DNA of 64,000 nucleotides. Origin: Protula sp. h YS-2021 (taxonomy: Eukaryota > Annelida > Polychaeta > Sabellida > Serpulidae). Positions 1-6,842 of the stretch are shown here, piece by piece (position 1 is the first letter of the stretch; each line of letters opens with the position of its first letter). Position numbers and translations under genes: made by a program. The notes under the pieces are model-generated. The model was not told the DNA's origin. It made no database searches and saw only the letters and a list, made by a program, of their open reading frames with translations. Location of the stretch: assembly GCA_949752745.1 (NCBI GenBank), contig OX457028.1, positions 9,135,389 through 9,199,388 on the forward strand, in the 5' to 3' direction.

Positions 1-9
1 CTTATGTTT

Positions 10-342
10 TTATGATGTTATCCGTTTAGCTGCCTTTCGCCTTCTGACACGTTTCTCTCGTTTCGGTCTCCTTTGTCCTCGTAACCCACCACCAAACATA
101 AGTTGTGCTACTAGACCTGTAACATCTTTCGCAATATCTTTTGCAGCCCTTTTAAGATGTGTTGCCACGATTTTAGCCCCTGTCTTAAGCAGTGGAATAG
201 CTTTTCGAGCCAATGATCCCAGTATTGAACCAATACCATCTCCATATTGTATTCGCGCTCCTTTAAATCCTGGTAATTCTCCACCCACTTGGCGAAGAAA
301 ATGGTTGCGATATATAGATGGATTGTGTGTGTATGCTTTCAT
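10..342 (-). CDS. pX/pVI-like minor capsid or core protein
   Basis: This 110-residue protein is very basic at its C-terminus (KREKRVRRRKAAKR). Residues about 18-45 carry the pattern GGxLPGFKGARIQYGDGIG, followed by an amphipathic helix (SILGSLARKAIPLLKTGAK). I know this pattern from short proteins beside the capsid genes of Polinton/adintovirus elements, compared with adenovirus pVI/pX: DNA-binding or membrane-active minor virion components. The QYGDG stretch resembles an adenain-type cleavage site, which is inference. The ATG overlaps the stop of the upstream gene as ATGA, so the pair is probably co-translated. The frame is intact. Confidence 0.7.
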   Translation of the reverse strand: MKAYTHNPSIYRNHFLRQVGGELPGFKGARIQYGDGIGSILGSLARKAIPLLKTGAKIVATHLKRAAKDIAKDVTGLVAQLMFGGGLRGQRRPKREKRVRRRKAAKRITS

Positions 343-1097
343 AATGCTTTTGGTCGAAAATGAAGTTTACAGATCACCTTTCCAGTTTGAAATGGAACAT
401 TATAGCCTGTGTCGTCCTTCATTTCTATTACGTCAAATTTGGATGTGTTTACAGGAACATAATGAGGTTCTCCATAACTTTTCATGATAATGTCTCCATC
501 ATGTCCTTGTATTCCAACAGAACGTAGCAAAGGGACATAATAATCACCAACAACTTGTGGCTCACAAATACTACAGTGCACATAAAGTGTATAAAATCCC
601 TGTTTCACATCAGCTTTATGTTCAGCTGTGCACGTTTCAGTATACCACTGATCTGGGATAAATCCTAAAATCTCAGCTAATCCAGTGGAGAATGATACTT
701 CAAAGCCATAATTTAGAAATAGAAAAACACGTCGTCCAATTTTATCATACTTTATATGAATAGCTTCTTTAAGGTCATCTTTCATAGAATTAGTTGTTTC
801 TTTATTGACTGCCTGACATATCTCTTGTATGGATCTGTAGTAACCATAAGGAATATTGATTGTGTCAAGAACAACAGTATTCAGTGGTTGTTGTCGATAC
901 TGAATAGAATAGTCCATTCCATGTCTCATGGTTGTCCATGTATGTGGATATTGAATTTCAGCTAAAGCCACTTCATATTTTCCGTTCAGATAGATGGTTC
1001 GAGGCATACGAATTTGATAATTTGAAGTCTTGTTGTTGGGATAATAGTTCATACTAGCATTGCTAGGTAAAGTAATGCAAAAACTTGTTGACTCCAT
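339..1097 (-). CDS. Putative capsid (penton-like/minor) protein
   Basis: A 252-residue protein starting with the sequence pattern TLPSNASMNYYPNNKTSNYQ and then YEVALAEIQYPHTW. This N-terminal signature recurs in invertebrate Polinton-like loci next to the pX/pVI-like gene and the ATPase/integrase pair. The protein is rich in beta-prone segments, which would fit a jelly-roll virion protein, but I cannot show the fold from sequence. The role as penton or other minor capsid protein is inferred from neighbourhood. ATG at 1097 is the first methionine; the stop overlaps the next gene by 4 bp (ATGA). Confidence 0.65.
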   Translation of the reverse strand: MESTSFCITLPSNASMNYYPNNKTSNYQIRMPRTIYLNGKYEVALAEIQYPHTWTTMRHGMDYSIQYRQQPLNTVVLDTINIPYGYYRSIQEICQAVNKETTNSMKDDLKEAIHIKYDKIGRRVFLFLNYGFEVSFSTGLAEILGFIPDQWYTETCTAEHKADVKQGFYTLYVHCSICEPQVVGDYYVPLLRSVGIQGHDGDIIMKSYGEPHYVPVNTSKFDVIEMKDDTGYNVPFQTGKVICKLHFRPKAL

Positions 1098-1151
1098 GGC
1101 AGCTAAATCGTTTATGTGATGTAGATAGACTAGATGTGTATATACATTACT

Positions 1152-1361
1152 TCATGTTTGACACTCTTCATCCTCACTTTCTACATTGCTGTCTACATTA
1201 TTGTCTAAATTGCTATCTACATGATCTAAATTGGTATCTACTACTTCTCCCTGACAACAAGCACTAACACACCTAATTTTTACAGGAATAGTATTTTTAT
1301 TTCCATTTTCTTTACAACAACAACACCATAGCTCTTTAATCCATGTTAAAAAGTTTCCCAT
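1152..1361 (-). CDS. Small Cys-rich acidic protein, possible lipid anchor
   Basis: A 69-residue product. It begins MGNFLTWIKELWCCCCKENG: Gly2 could be N-myristoylated and the four adjacent cysteines could be palmitoylated, which together would tether the protein to membranes. The C-terminal half is acidic with a repeated DxNLDxxVDSN pattern. I do not recognise a family. The start overlaps the end of the upstream gene by 16 bp, in keeping with the packed minus-strand block. Function unknown. Confidence 0.5.
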   Translation of the reverse strand: MGNFLTWIKELWCCCCKENGNKNTIPVKIRCVSACCQGEVVDTNLDHVDSNLDNNVDSNVESEDEECQT

Positions 1362-1795
1362 CCTTCTGGAAACAATCTTTGTTGACGTTGTTGTTGCTCT
1401 TTTGTAATATCTCCACGAGTTGTCTTTTTGCCAAAAACAGTTTTTGGAACATTAGCGTCTGCAATTTCCTCAATAAACTGCTTCCAACCACGCGGTGGTT
1501 CTCGTCGTTCTTTTCTTTTTGTAGCAACCAATGCTTCTTTCAACAAATCAATAATGTTAGAATTTGTAATGACAGTACCTGTTTTTAAAACAAGTTCATT
1601 TTTATCTGTCCATCTCGCACCATATTTCTTAAGTTCTGCCAGAAGTTGTGTTAGTTTTACATGATAAATAGGTTGAAAATGGTTTAGAAACTGTTGGGAC
1701 TTTTCTGATTTTTCTGCATTAGATGCTGTAACAGACTTTTGTCGTTGTTGTTGTGATTGAATTGTTCGTAAATGACGTCCAAGCACTTGAGACAT
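1346..1795 (-). CDS. Conserved Polinton-like element protein, unknown function
   Basis: A 149-residue basic, Gln-rich protein. The middle reads as two helical segments around LLAELKKYGARWTDKNELVL and SNIIDLLKEAL, followed by PRGWKQFIEEIADANVP. I recall this helix-turn pattern (a K/R-rich linker, then xGWxxF and NVP) from proteins encoded beside integrase and capsid genes in invertebrate Polinton-like loci, but know no function. ATG at 1795 is preceded by a TATA box at 1875-1882, so this may be the first gene of its own transcription unit. Confidence 0.6.
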   Translation of the reverse strand: MSQVLGRHLRTIQSQQQRQKSVTASNAEKSEKSQQFLNHFQPIYHVKLTQLLAELKKYGARWTDKNELVLKTGTVITNSNIIDLLKEALVATKRKERREPPRGWKQFIEEIADANVPKTVFGKKTTRGDITKEQQQRQQRLFPEGWETF

Positions 1796-1874
1796 TTCTA
1801 TTGCTTTTTCACGAGTTCGTTTCCCACGTAAAAAGTTTATTCACTTTCGTTTTGATTTCAACATCTTTTCCCTT

Positions 1875-1882
1875 CTTTTATA
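1875..1882 (-). promoter_or_regulatory. TATA box
   Basis: TATAAAAG on the minus strand, about 80 bp upstream of the ATG at 1795. A start of transcription near 1850 would give a short leader. The same TATAAAAG style precedes other minus-strand genes of the element. Confidence 0.5.
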
Positions 1883-1933
1883 ACAACATTTTATATTCAT
1901 ATTCAGGAATGAGAACCATTTTCAAAGTATGTT

Positions 1934-2260
1934 TCATTTTAACAGCAACTGAGCTAACAAGGGTAATGCAAATTTAGCAATAGCTCCAATAAATCCTCCT
2001 TTCTGATTAACCAACTTCTTTTTTCTTCGAAGTAATATCTTCTTATTTGCCAGTGTACGTAGGGTATGACGTTCACACTTGAATAACTTATACTTTTTTG
2101 AGCATAAGGGTAAATGTCCCCGCAATATATTCAAGCAAATTTCAAACAAGCTAGTTAATTCCTCCTTAGTAGCTTGTTGCAGCAAGGATTTACGTCGTTT
2201 AGGCCCGCTGCGTGCGAGCAAGTGAAGGAAAGGTTGATTCGCTTGAATACGTTTAGACAT
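1934..2260 (-). CDS. Small basic core-like protein
   Basis: A 108-residue, strongly basic protein. It contains FLHLLARSGPKRRKSLLQQA, then a cysteine/leucine helix, a lysine-rich segment (KKILLRRKKKLVNQKGG) and a hydrophobic glycine-containing tail (GAIAKFALPLLAQLLLK). This order (helical domain, basic stretch, QKGGF, hydrophobic tail) matches a family I recognise beside Polinton-like capsid genes in invertebrate genomes. A DNA-condensing or membrane-interacting virion role is inference. Its ATG overlaps the end of the ATPase gene by 8 bp. Confidence 0.6.
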   Translation of the reverse strand: MSKRIQANQPFLHLLARSGPKRRKSLLQQATKEELTSLFEICLNILRGHLPLCSKKYKLFKCERHTLRTLANKKILLRRKKKLVNQKGGFIGAIAKFALPLLAQLLLK

Positions 2261-2910
2261 CTTGGCTGCGAATGGTTAAATGACTTGGTTCTTGTTCATA
2301 CGCTACCTTATCAACATATACGTAATGTGTATCTTTTGGTAAAATGCCTGTGCGAATACGTAGTTGATCATTTGTCTTCGGCTTCAAATCAATGAATAAA
2401 TAGCCATGAGGTTTGCTGGTAGCATCTTGATAGGCTTCTATGAGAAATTGAGATTTTCCAGGATACATTTGTCGCGCTAATGTACTTATTTGTTGACTGT
2501 CTCTAGGATTTTTAAACAGAATGATGTAATGTGTATTCAAACTAATATTACGCATTTCTCTACCATGATGAAACAAATTATGCACAATAAAAATAATGCC
2601 TAGATTTTGATGACTGCTGCCAACACTAAAGAGACGTGTCATGCGTTCATCACTATGGCATTTGGTCATTAAGTCATCAATGATGAGTAAATTTTTTTTT
2701 CGGGTTAAAACGCTCTTCAATGTTATCTGGAATGCCTTGGTAAAATTCCACACCTTTCATTCCCTTATACAAAGGCTGATCTGCTGCATAGAGCCATAAA
2801 ATGGTTTTTGGAGAGGGTTTAATTAACTTTTGTTCTAGAATTTCTCTAACTAGAGAAGTTTTACAACTGCCTGTAGGTCCAGAGACCAAACACGTGAATG
2901 AATGCTTCAT
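2253..2910 (-). CDS. DNA-packaging ATPase, one frameshift
   Basis: A packaging ATPase of the FtsK/HerA type used by Polintons and adintoviruses to fill capsids. From the ATG at 2910 the first frame gives a Walker A motif, GPTGSCKTS, at residues 11-19. The second frame gives the Walker B strand ending LLIIDD, followed by a sensor-like region (GIIFIVHNLFHHGREMRN) and a C-terminal part. The frames meet in a run of nine T on the plus strand (2692-2700); one base too many explains the break. It may be a real inactivating change, a slippage site or a sequencing error. The upstream frame before 2910 offers only TTG. The start overlaps the integrase stop (ATGA); the stop overlaps the next gene. Confidence 0.8.
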
Positions 2911-4007
2911 TTTCGAATATCTGTTTCTTTCACCCAACTGTTAAACTTCTTTGGCCAACCTAACCACTTCACAAATAATTCTTTAACACCTCGTCTTTTT
3001 CGTGTTTTCAAGACCTTTTCAATTCTGTAGACTGATTCAATATCTTTTGTCACTTTCTGCAGTTCTTCTTCATAAAAATGTCCATCAATATCTTCATCCA
3101 AAAAGTCTTTCACACGATACAAGTGTATTCCTTGCTTCTTACAACGATGTGTGATAATGAACACTTCTTGCGTCCACTTTATATGATAATCCCGTTGAAA
3201 TACATATTTCATGTGAGAAATGCGAACCTGATCACCAATTTTAAATTTATAGGGTTTTTTCTTCTTTGGTTTTAATTTCAATTTGTCTACATACATATAC
3301 TTCCACACTTTCGATTCTATGTCTTTACGAATATCTGCAGGAGCATACTTATTAGGGAGGGAGCCATGAGGTCTATGGTTATAATTATACACTAAGTCTG
3401 GAAGGATGTCCATATATCGATACGTTTGATTATGAAGGAAATATCGATACATCATTCCCTTTAGAGTACGAATGACTCTCTCAGCAAAGTTGGCTTTGGT
3501 TTCATTCTTTGTCGTATAGGCATGTATTCCCTCCTTCCTCAAAAATGCTTTTACCCATCTGTTTTTAAATTCAGTTCCTTTATCTGACCTTAGAGTTCGT
3601 GGTCTTCGTTGTGTTTCTTGAAAAATCTTTTGAAAGGCTTCTATGACGCTGGAATGTGATTTATTAGGCATTGGCTGCACCCATAAATATTTGGAAAACA
3701 CATCAATGACAACCAATAAAAAGTGGGTATCATCATTATAGGAAGCTATGTTTCCCATGTCAGCTAAATCAATATCCCACATGTCATCAATTCCACGTGT
3801 AATGACACGTTGCCTTTTAAACCTATATTTTACAGGTTGTAGTAAACTGAAGGCATCTTGATCCTGTAACCATTTCTTCACTTGTGAATGAGTGACTGGC
3901 TGATCATGTTTTTTTAATATGTGATAAAATTTGTAAGGACCAGCAAATGCCCCGGGTTGACCAGGTTTAAAGTAAATATTGGTTAAGTAGTCTTTCCACG
4001 TCGACAT
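2907..4007 (-). CDS. Retroviral-type (DDE) integrase with chromodomain
   Basis: A 366-residue Polinton-type integrase, the recombinase that joins element ends to target DNA. The catalytic core has all three acidic residues: Asp at about 80 (MWDIDLADM), Asp142 (RSDKGTEF) and Glu176 (FAERVIRTLK). A basic SH3-like region follows (about 255-300, KIGDQVRISHMKY). The last ~40 residues form a chromodomain-like segment (YRIEKVL...LFVKWLGWP...SWV), which in other integrases guides insertion to chromatin. Length and order fit the family and the frame is intact. It shares an ATGA overlap with the ATPase. Confidence 0.93.
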   Translation of the reverse strand: MSTWKDYLTNIYFKPGQPGAFAGPYKFYHILKKHDQPVTHSQVKKWLQDQDAFSLLQPVKYRFKRQRVITRGIDDMWDIDLADMGNIASYNDDTHFLLVVIDVFSKYLWVQPMPNKSHSSVIEAFQKIFQETQRRPRTLRSDKGTEFKNRWVKAFLRKEGIHAYTTKNETKANFAERVIRTLKGMMYRYFLHNQTYRYMDILPDLVYNYNHRPHGSLPNKYAPADIRKDIESKVWKYMYVDKLKLKPKKKKPYKFKIGDQVRISHMKYVFQRDYHIKWTQEVFIITHRCKKQGIHLYRVKDFLDEDIDGHFYEEELQKVTKDIESVYRIEKVLKTRKRRGVKELFVKWLGWPKKFNSWVKETDIRK

Positions 4008-4014
4008 GTTAACA

Positions 4015-4133
4015 CTAAATGATCAACACTTGTTAACATATCTTGCATTTTATTTTATCAACACATCTAACATTTTATCAACATATCTTGCATTTTATCA
4101 ACACATCTTAAATTTTATTTTTATCAACATGTC
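4015..4133. repeat. AT-rich short tandem repeat upstream of integrase
   Basis: Several imperfect copies of a ~22-bp unit built from TTGCATTTTATCAACACATC. It separates the integrase start from the next gene's stop. On the minus strand it includes AATAAA near 4110, which could polyadenylate the gene ending at 4134, and GATAAAAT stretches that might serve as a weak promoter for the integrase. Confidence 0.6.
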
Positions 4134-4466
4134 TTACAAATCAAGTATTGATACAATGGTGTGAATAATTGGAGTCCATTGATCTTCAATGTATATTAAC
4201 CAGCTACTTAATTCATCAAATGTGATATCATCTACACCATATTTTTCACAACGTTGATTTGCATTATCTAACACTTTATCTAAATGAATGTAATATTTAG
4301 CTTCATTCCAATATGTATAGACACATGTAGAATGACACATATGTTCTGAACACTCTTCATTTTGACAAGCAGGACAGACTAAACATGCAAACTTTTTTAC
4401 AGCTAATAACATTTCTTCACAATATGTTTTTTGCACAATATATTGTCTCAATGTAATGTCCACCAT
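4134..4466 (-). CDS. Small Cys/His-rich protein, unknown function
   Basis: From the ATG at 4466 the product has 110 residues; the frame runs upstream but only to a GTG. A cluster CLVCPACQNEECSEHMCH suggests a zinc-binding site in the middle. The C-terminus contains FDELSSWLIYI, echoing FDEVREWLIYI at the end of the neighbouring 95-residue protein, so the two may be distant paralogues. The A of the start codon is the last A of the upstream stop (TAATG on the minus strand). I do not recognise the family. Confidence 0.55.
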   Translation of the reverse strand: MVDITLRQYIVQKTYCEEMLLAVKKFACLVCPACQNEECSEHMCHSTCVYTYWNEAKYYIHLDKVLDNANQRCEKYGVDDITFDELSSWLIYIEDQWTPIIHTIVSILDL

Positions 4467-4753
4467 TATACTGCAATGTAGATTAACCACTCTCTCACTT
4501 CATCAAACAGTCTTGGATCAAATCGAGCGAAGTGATATGCTGCTTCCACATCAAACTCCTCAGCTCCACCAATGTTTGAAAACATACACTCTTTGATGAA
4601 ATCCTCGCGTAAGTTTGGTACGTTCAACGTGGAATGAGCAAGTTCCCAATAAATGTCAAAGTGCTGCAGTTGTTGTTGAATAGATCCAAAACGTGCCAGT
4701 TCACTTATCATGTAGTCCACATACTTGTCCATGAAACACGTTTCTACATCCAT
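4466..4753 (-). CDS. Small acidic protein, unknown function
   Basis: A 95-residue acidic, mainly helical product with no motif that I recognise. The C-terminal FDEVREWLIYI resembles the downstream gene. A weak TATA-like TTATAT lies just upstream of the ATG on the minus strand (near 4767). The stop TAA overlaps the next ATG by one base. Confidence rests on the packed, intact frame inside the viral gene block. Confidence 0.5.
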   Translation of the reverse strand: MDVETCFMDKYVDYMISELARFGSIQQQLQHFDIYWELAHSTLNVPNLREDFIKECMFSNIGGAEEFDVEAAYHFARFDPRLFDEVREWLIYIAV

Positions 4754-4817
4754 CTTTCACATGTCCATATAACACGTCTGCACACTATGGCGGCTGGTAA
4801 GCAAATGACTCTCAGTC

Positions 4818-5441
4818 TTACTCCACAGAAACAGTTAGTAAGCCGCACTTGTTGCAGAAGTTGTATGGTTCACACAACTTGCAATTGTACTTGTGGCAGT
4901 GACAATCATAATCCTCAGCATATCCGTAAGCACCGCAATATTCACAGGTAAGTCCAAGTTGATTTTGCACATCCATATTCTCCAATTGAACTTCAGCCAG
5001 TCTTTTCTTAGATAACTTTGACACTTTCATCCGATTGTCCTTTTGCAGCTTGATAGGAGTTTTTTTGCCATGACATTCCGTACATGGCAATAAGGTTGAG
5101 TTAATGCTATCCATCTCCTGAAGCAATGTCTCCCATTCATCATCATCATTCATGTTGATGTAATACTTGTATTCTTTCCCTTCAAACAGTGATGCTTGCA
5201 CAAAACTCACATAGCGCATATCCAAGTATGAAATGACTTCAAGCCACTTCGTTTGCGTTAAGTACAGTTTGAAGCCAATGTCGCGTAATCTTGCTAAGTT
5301 CAGGCACACAATCTTCCACAAGGATGGTGATAAAGCAAGCCATCTCTCTCCACGTTTGATTCGAATAAATAATCCAAATTGTCCATGCTCCACAGTAATG
5401 GTTAAGTTTGCACTAATTTTAAAGCTGCTTGTCTTCTCCAT
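4818..5441 (-). CDS. Zinc-ribbon protein with PC4-like N-terminal region
   Basis: From the ATG at 5441 (the open frame above it reaches only a GTG lying upstream of the expected transcription start) the protein has 207 residues. Residues about 5-45 (TITVEHGQFGLFIRIKRG, then WLALSPSLWKIV) have the strand-strand-strand-helix rhythm of PC4/p15 single-strand-DNA-binding cofactors; this is a weak resemblance. The C-terminal third holds at least three Cys pairs (CTEC; CEYCGAYGYAEDYDCHCH; CKLCEPYNFCNKC), likely two zinc ribbons. A role in viral transcription or replication is inference. A TATA box at 5481-5490 lies about 40 bp before the ATG. Confidence 0.6.
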   Translation of the reverse strand: MEKTSSFKISANLTITVEHGQFGLFIRIKRGERWLALSPSLWKIVCLNLARLRDIGFKLYLTQTKWLEVISYLDMRYVSFVQASLFEGKEYKYYINMNDDDEWETLLQEMDSINSTLLPCTECHGKKTPIKLQKDNRMKVSKLSKKRLAEVQLENMDVQNQLGLTCEYCGAYGYAEDYDCHCHKYNCKLCEPYNFCNKCGLLTVSVE

Positions 5442-5480
5442 GGCTGCGCGTTGAATGACGACTGCACTTGACACCTCACT

Positions 5481-5490
5481 CCTTTTATAT
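5481..5490 (-). promoter_or_regulatory. TATA box
   Basis: ATATAAAAGG on the minus strand, 40-50 bp upstream of the ATG at 5441. A start ~30 bp downstream leaves a very short leader and excludes the upstream GTG as the translation start. It lies between the stop of the upstream gene (5496) and this gene. Confidence 0.6.
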
Positions 5491-5495
5491 GGACA

Positions 5496-6557
5496 TTACA
5501 TGTATGTTTTCATGAGATGCTTGCAAAATCGCGGAGTGATCTCGTTGAAACCATCCAGAAAGGCTGTTGGCAAACCGTCTGTCAAAGATTGTCTCATAAC
5601 AATCACTAAAAAGTCTCCTCGTTTGCGACTCCCAATTATCCATTGAAAGAGCATTGGCATGGTGAAATGTCCTTTTTCATAGAGGTAAGCCATCATATCA
5701 TACACCTTAATACGTTCTTCAAGGTACTTGAAGCCATGTAGCATGACCTTTGCACATTTGGAATCGCGATCCTCATCAACACACTTTGGCGTCGGTAGAG
5801 ATAAAGTCTTAAAAAGTTCCTCATGAAGACTTCGAATAAGTTGAACGAAACGTCGGGTCATGGCTTCGGAGAACTGCGGCTCTGACGCGGAAAGATGCTC
5901 TATGTTTCCTTCTAGCATGTAGATAAGCTGAATGACAGTGTTCACTTCTTCCGTTAGGTATATGTATGTGTGCTGATCGAAAAAGCCTTCTTCACATAAA
6001 CACCATAAAATGTTGCAATCGATCAGAGGAATCACTGCTTGAAAGTTTCGTTTCAACAGCGTGACGTCTTCCTCAGTAACAGGAATAGTTTTGCTCAATT
6101 CGAATTTAGATTTGAGCTGCTTGTCATCGTCGTCGCTGTCGTCATCGTCGTTGTCGTCATTGTCGTCATTGTCGTCGTCACCGTTGTCATCGCTTGACAT
6201 GACCACTTCTTCCTCCTCAAGATGCTCTAGATGAGCCTGTAACTTTGTACTAAGTGGCTTGGCGCTACCATTTACAAGCGCATTGGCAACCCAGAATGGA
6301 TAGTCAGATCCCTCGGGATCGGGCATTGCTTGCTGTACTGGCTGTACTTCTTCAGGCCTAGTTTGCTGTACTGTAGACACGTCTGACGGAGCCCCTAATG
6401 CTTCCTCCAAGGCTTTTTCAGCTTCTGCTAGTGTACTTAGGAAGGTAGCAGTCTCCTCTGCAGTTAAAACTGCATCTGTAAAAGCCATTGTTTCATTGCT
6501 GAACAGGCTATCAATTTCCTTGTTGCTGGCCGTTGCTGCTTTTCGAGACGTCTCCAT
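5496..6557 (-). CDS. Acidic protein with two CARD-like segments
   Basis: From the ATG at 6557 the protein has 353 residues; the frame above it offers only TTG, and the TATA box at 6601-6608 would place transcription start near 6575. Residues ~1-115 are Ala/Glu-rich, ~122-145 are an Asp run. Residues ~163-225 (LLKRNFQAVIPLID, then WCLCEEGFFD) and ~270-342 (MMAYLYEKGHFT, then DGLPTAFLDGFNE) each follow the helix pattern of caspase-recruitment domains: a short helix, DxLxxEGxxT turn, a helix with RKRGDFLVIV, and a G-P-x-A-F-x-x-F ending. If right, the element encodes a death-fold protein able to touch host apoptosis or innate signalling; the match is by eye only. Confidence 0.65.
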   Translation of the reverse strand: METSRKAATASNKEIDSLFSNETMAFTDAVLTAEETATFLSTLAEAEKALEEALGAPSDVSTVQQTRPEEVQPVQQAMPDPEGSDYPFWVANALVNGSAKPLSTKLQAHLEHLEEEEVVMSSDDNGDDDNDDNDDNDDDDSDDDDKQLKSKFELSKTIPVTEEDVTLLKRNFQAVIPLIDCNILWCLCEEGFFDQHTYIYLTEEVNTVIQLIYMLEGNIEHLSASEPQFSEAMTRRFVQLIRSLHEELFKTLSLPTPKCVDEDRDSKCAKVMLHGFKYLEERIKVYDMMAYLYEKGHFTMPMLFQWIIGSRKRGDFLVIVMRQSLTDGLPTAFLDGFNEITPRFCKHLMKTYM

Positions 6558-6600
6558 GATGGTTTGGCAATGCAATGGCCATAGTGGTGTCGACCAGACG

Positions 6601-6608
6601 TTTTTATA
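6601..6608 (-). promoter_or_regulatory. TATA box
   Basis: TATAAAAA on the minus strand, about 45 bp upstream of the ATG at 6557. It forms one half of a divergent promoter region with the TATA box at 6774-6781 on the other strand. Confidence 0.6.
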
Positions 6609-6644
6609 CTACTGAGCCGTGAGCCCAGCGGCTAAATAGTTCGT

Positions 6645-6772
6645 GAGCCAGGGGGGGGGTCCTTGCTTCAGGTCGACTGACTAGGGGGGGTCCTTGCTTC
6701 AGGTCGACTGACCAGGTCGACTGACCAGGGGGGGGGTCCTTGCTTCAGGTCGACTGACCAGGGGGGGAGGTC
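6645..6772. repeat. Tandem repeats in a divergent promoter
   Basis: Three to four imperfect copies of a unit joining a run of G, TCCTTGCTTCAG and GTCGACTGACC. They lie between two divergent TATA boxes. The repeated GTCGAC-containing word also occurs near the minus-strand TATA box (about 6588). A binding-site array serving both genes is plausible inference. Confidence 0.6.
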
Positions 6773-6773
6773 C

Positions 6774-6781
6774 TATATAAT
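6774..6781 (+). promoter_or_regulatory. TATA box
   Basis: TATATAAT followed by AGCAGCCTCGCAC and an initiator-like TCAGTC near 6803. The ATG at 6843 lies about 40 bp beyond the expected start. Confidence 0.65.
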
Positions 6782-6842
6782 AGCAGCCTCGCACTGTATG
6801 CAGTCAGTCTGCCTTTGATCATTGAAGGAGTAACAGCTAAAA

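Noticed and set aside
5474..5474. Upstream start for the zinc-ribbon protein
   Set aside because: The codon is GTG and lies upstream of the start expected from the TATA box; the ATG at 5441 is preferred.
6575..6575. Upstream start for the CARD-like protein (adds six residues)
   Set aside because: The codon is TTG and lies at the predicted transcription start; the ATG at 6557 is preferred.
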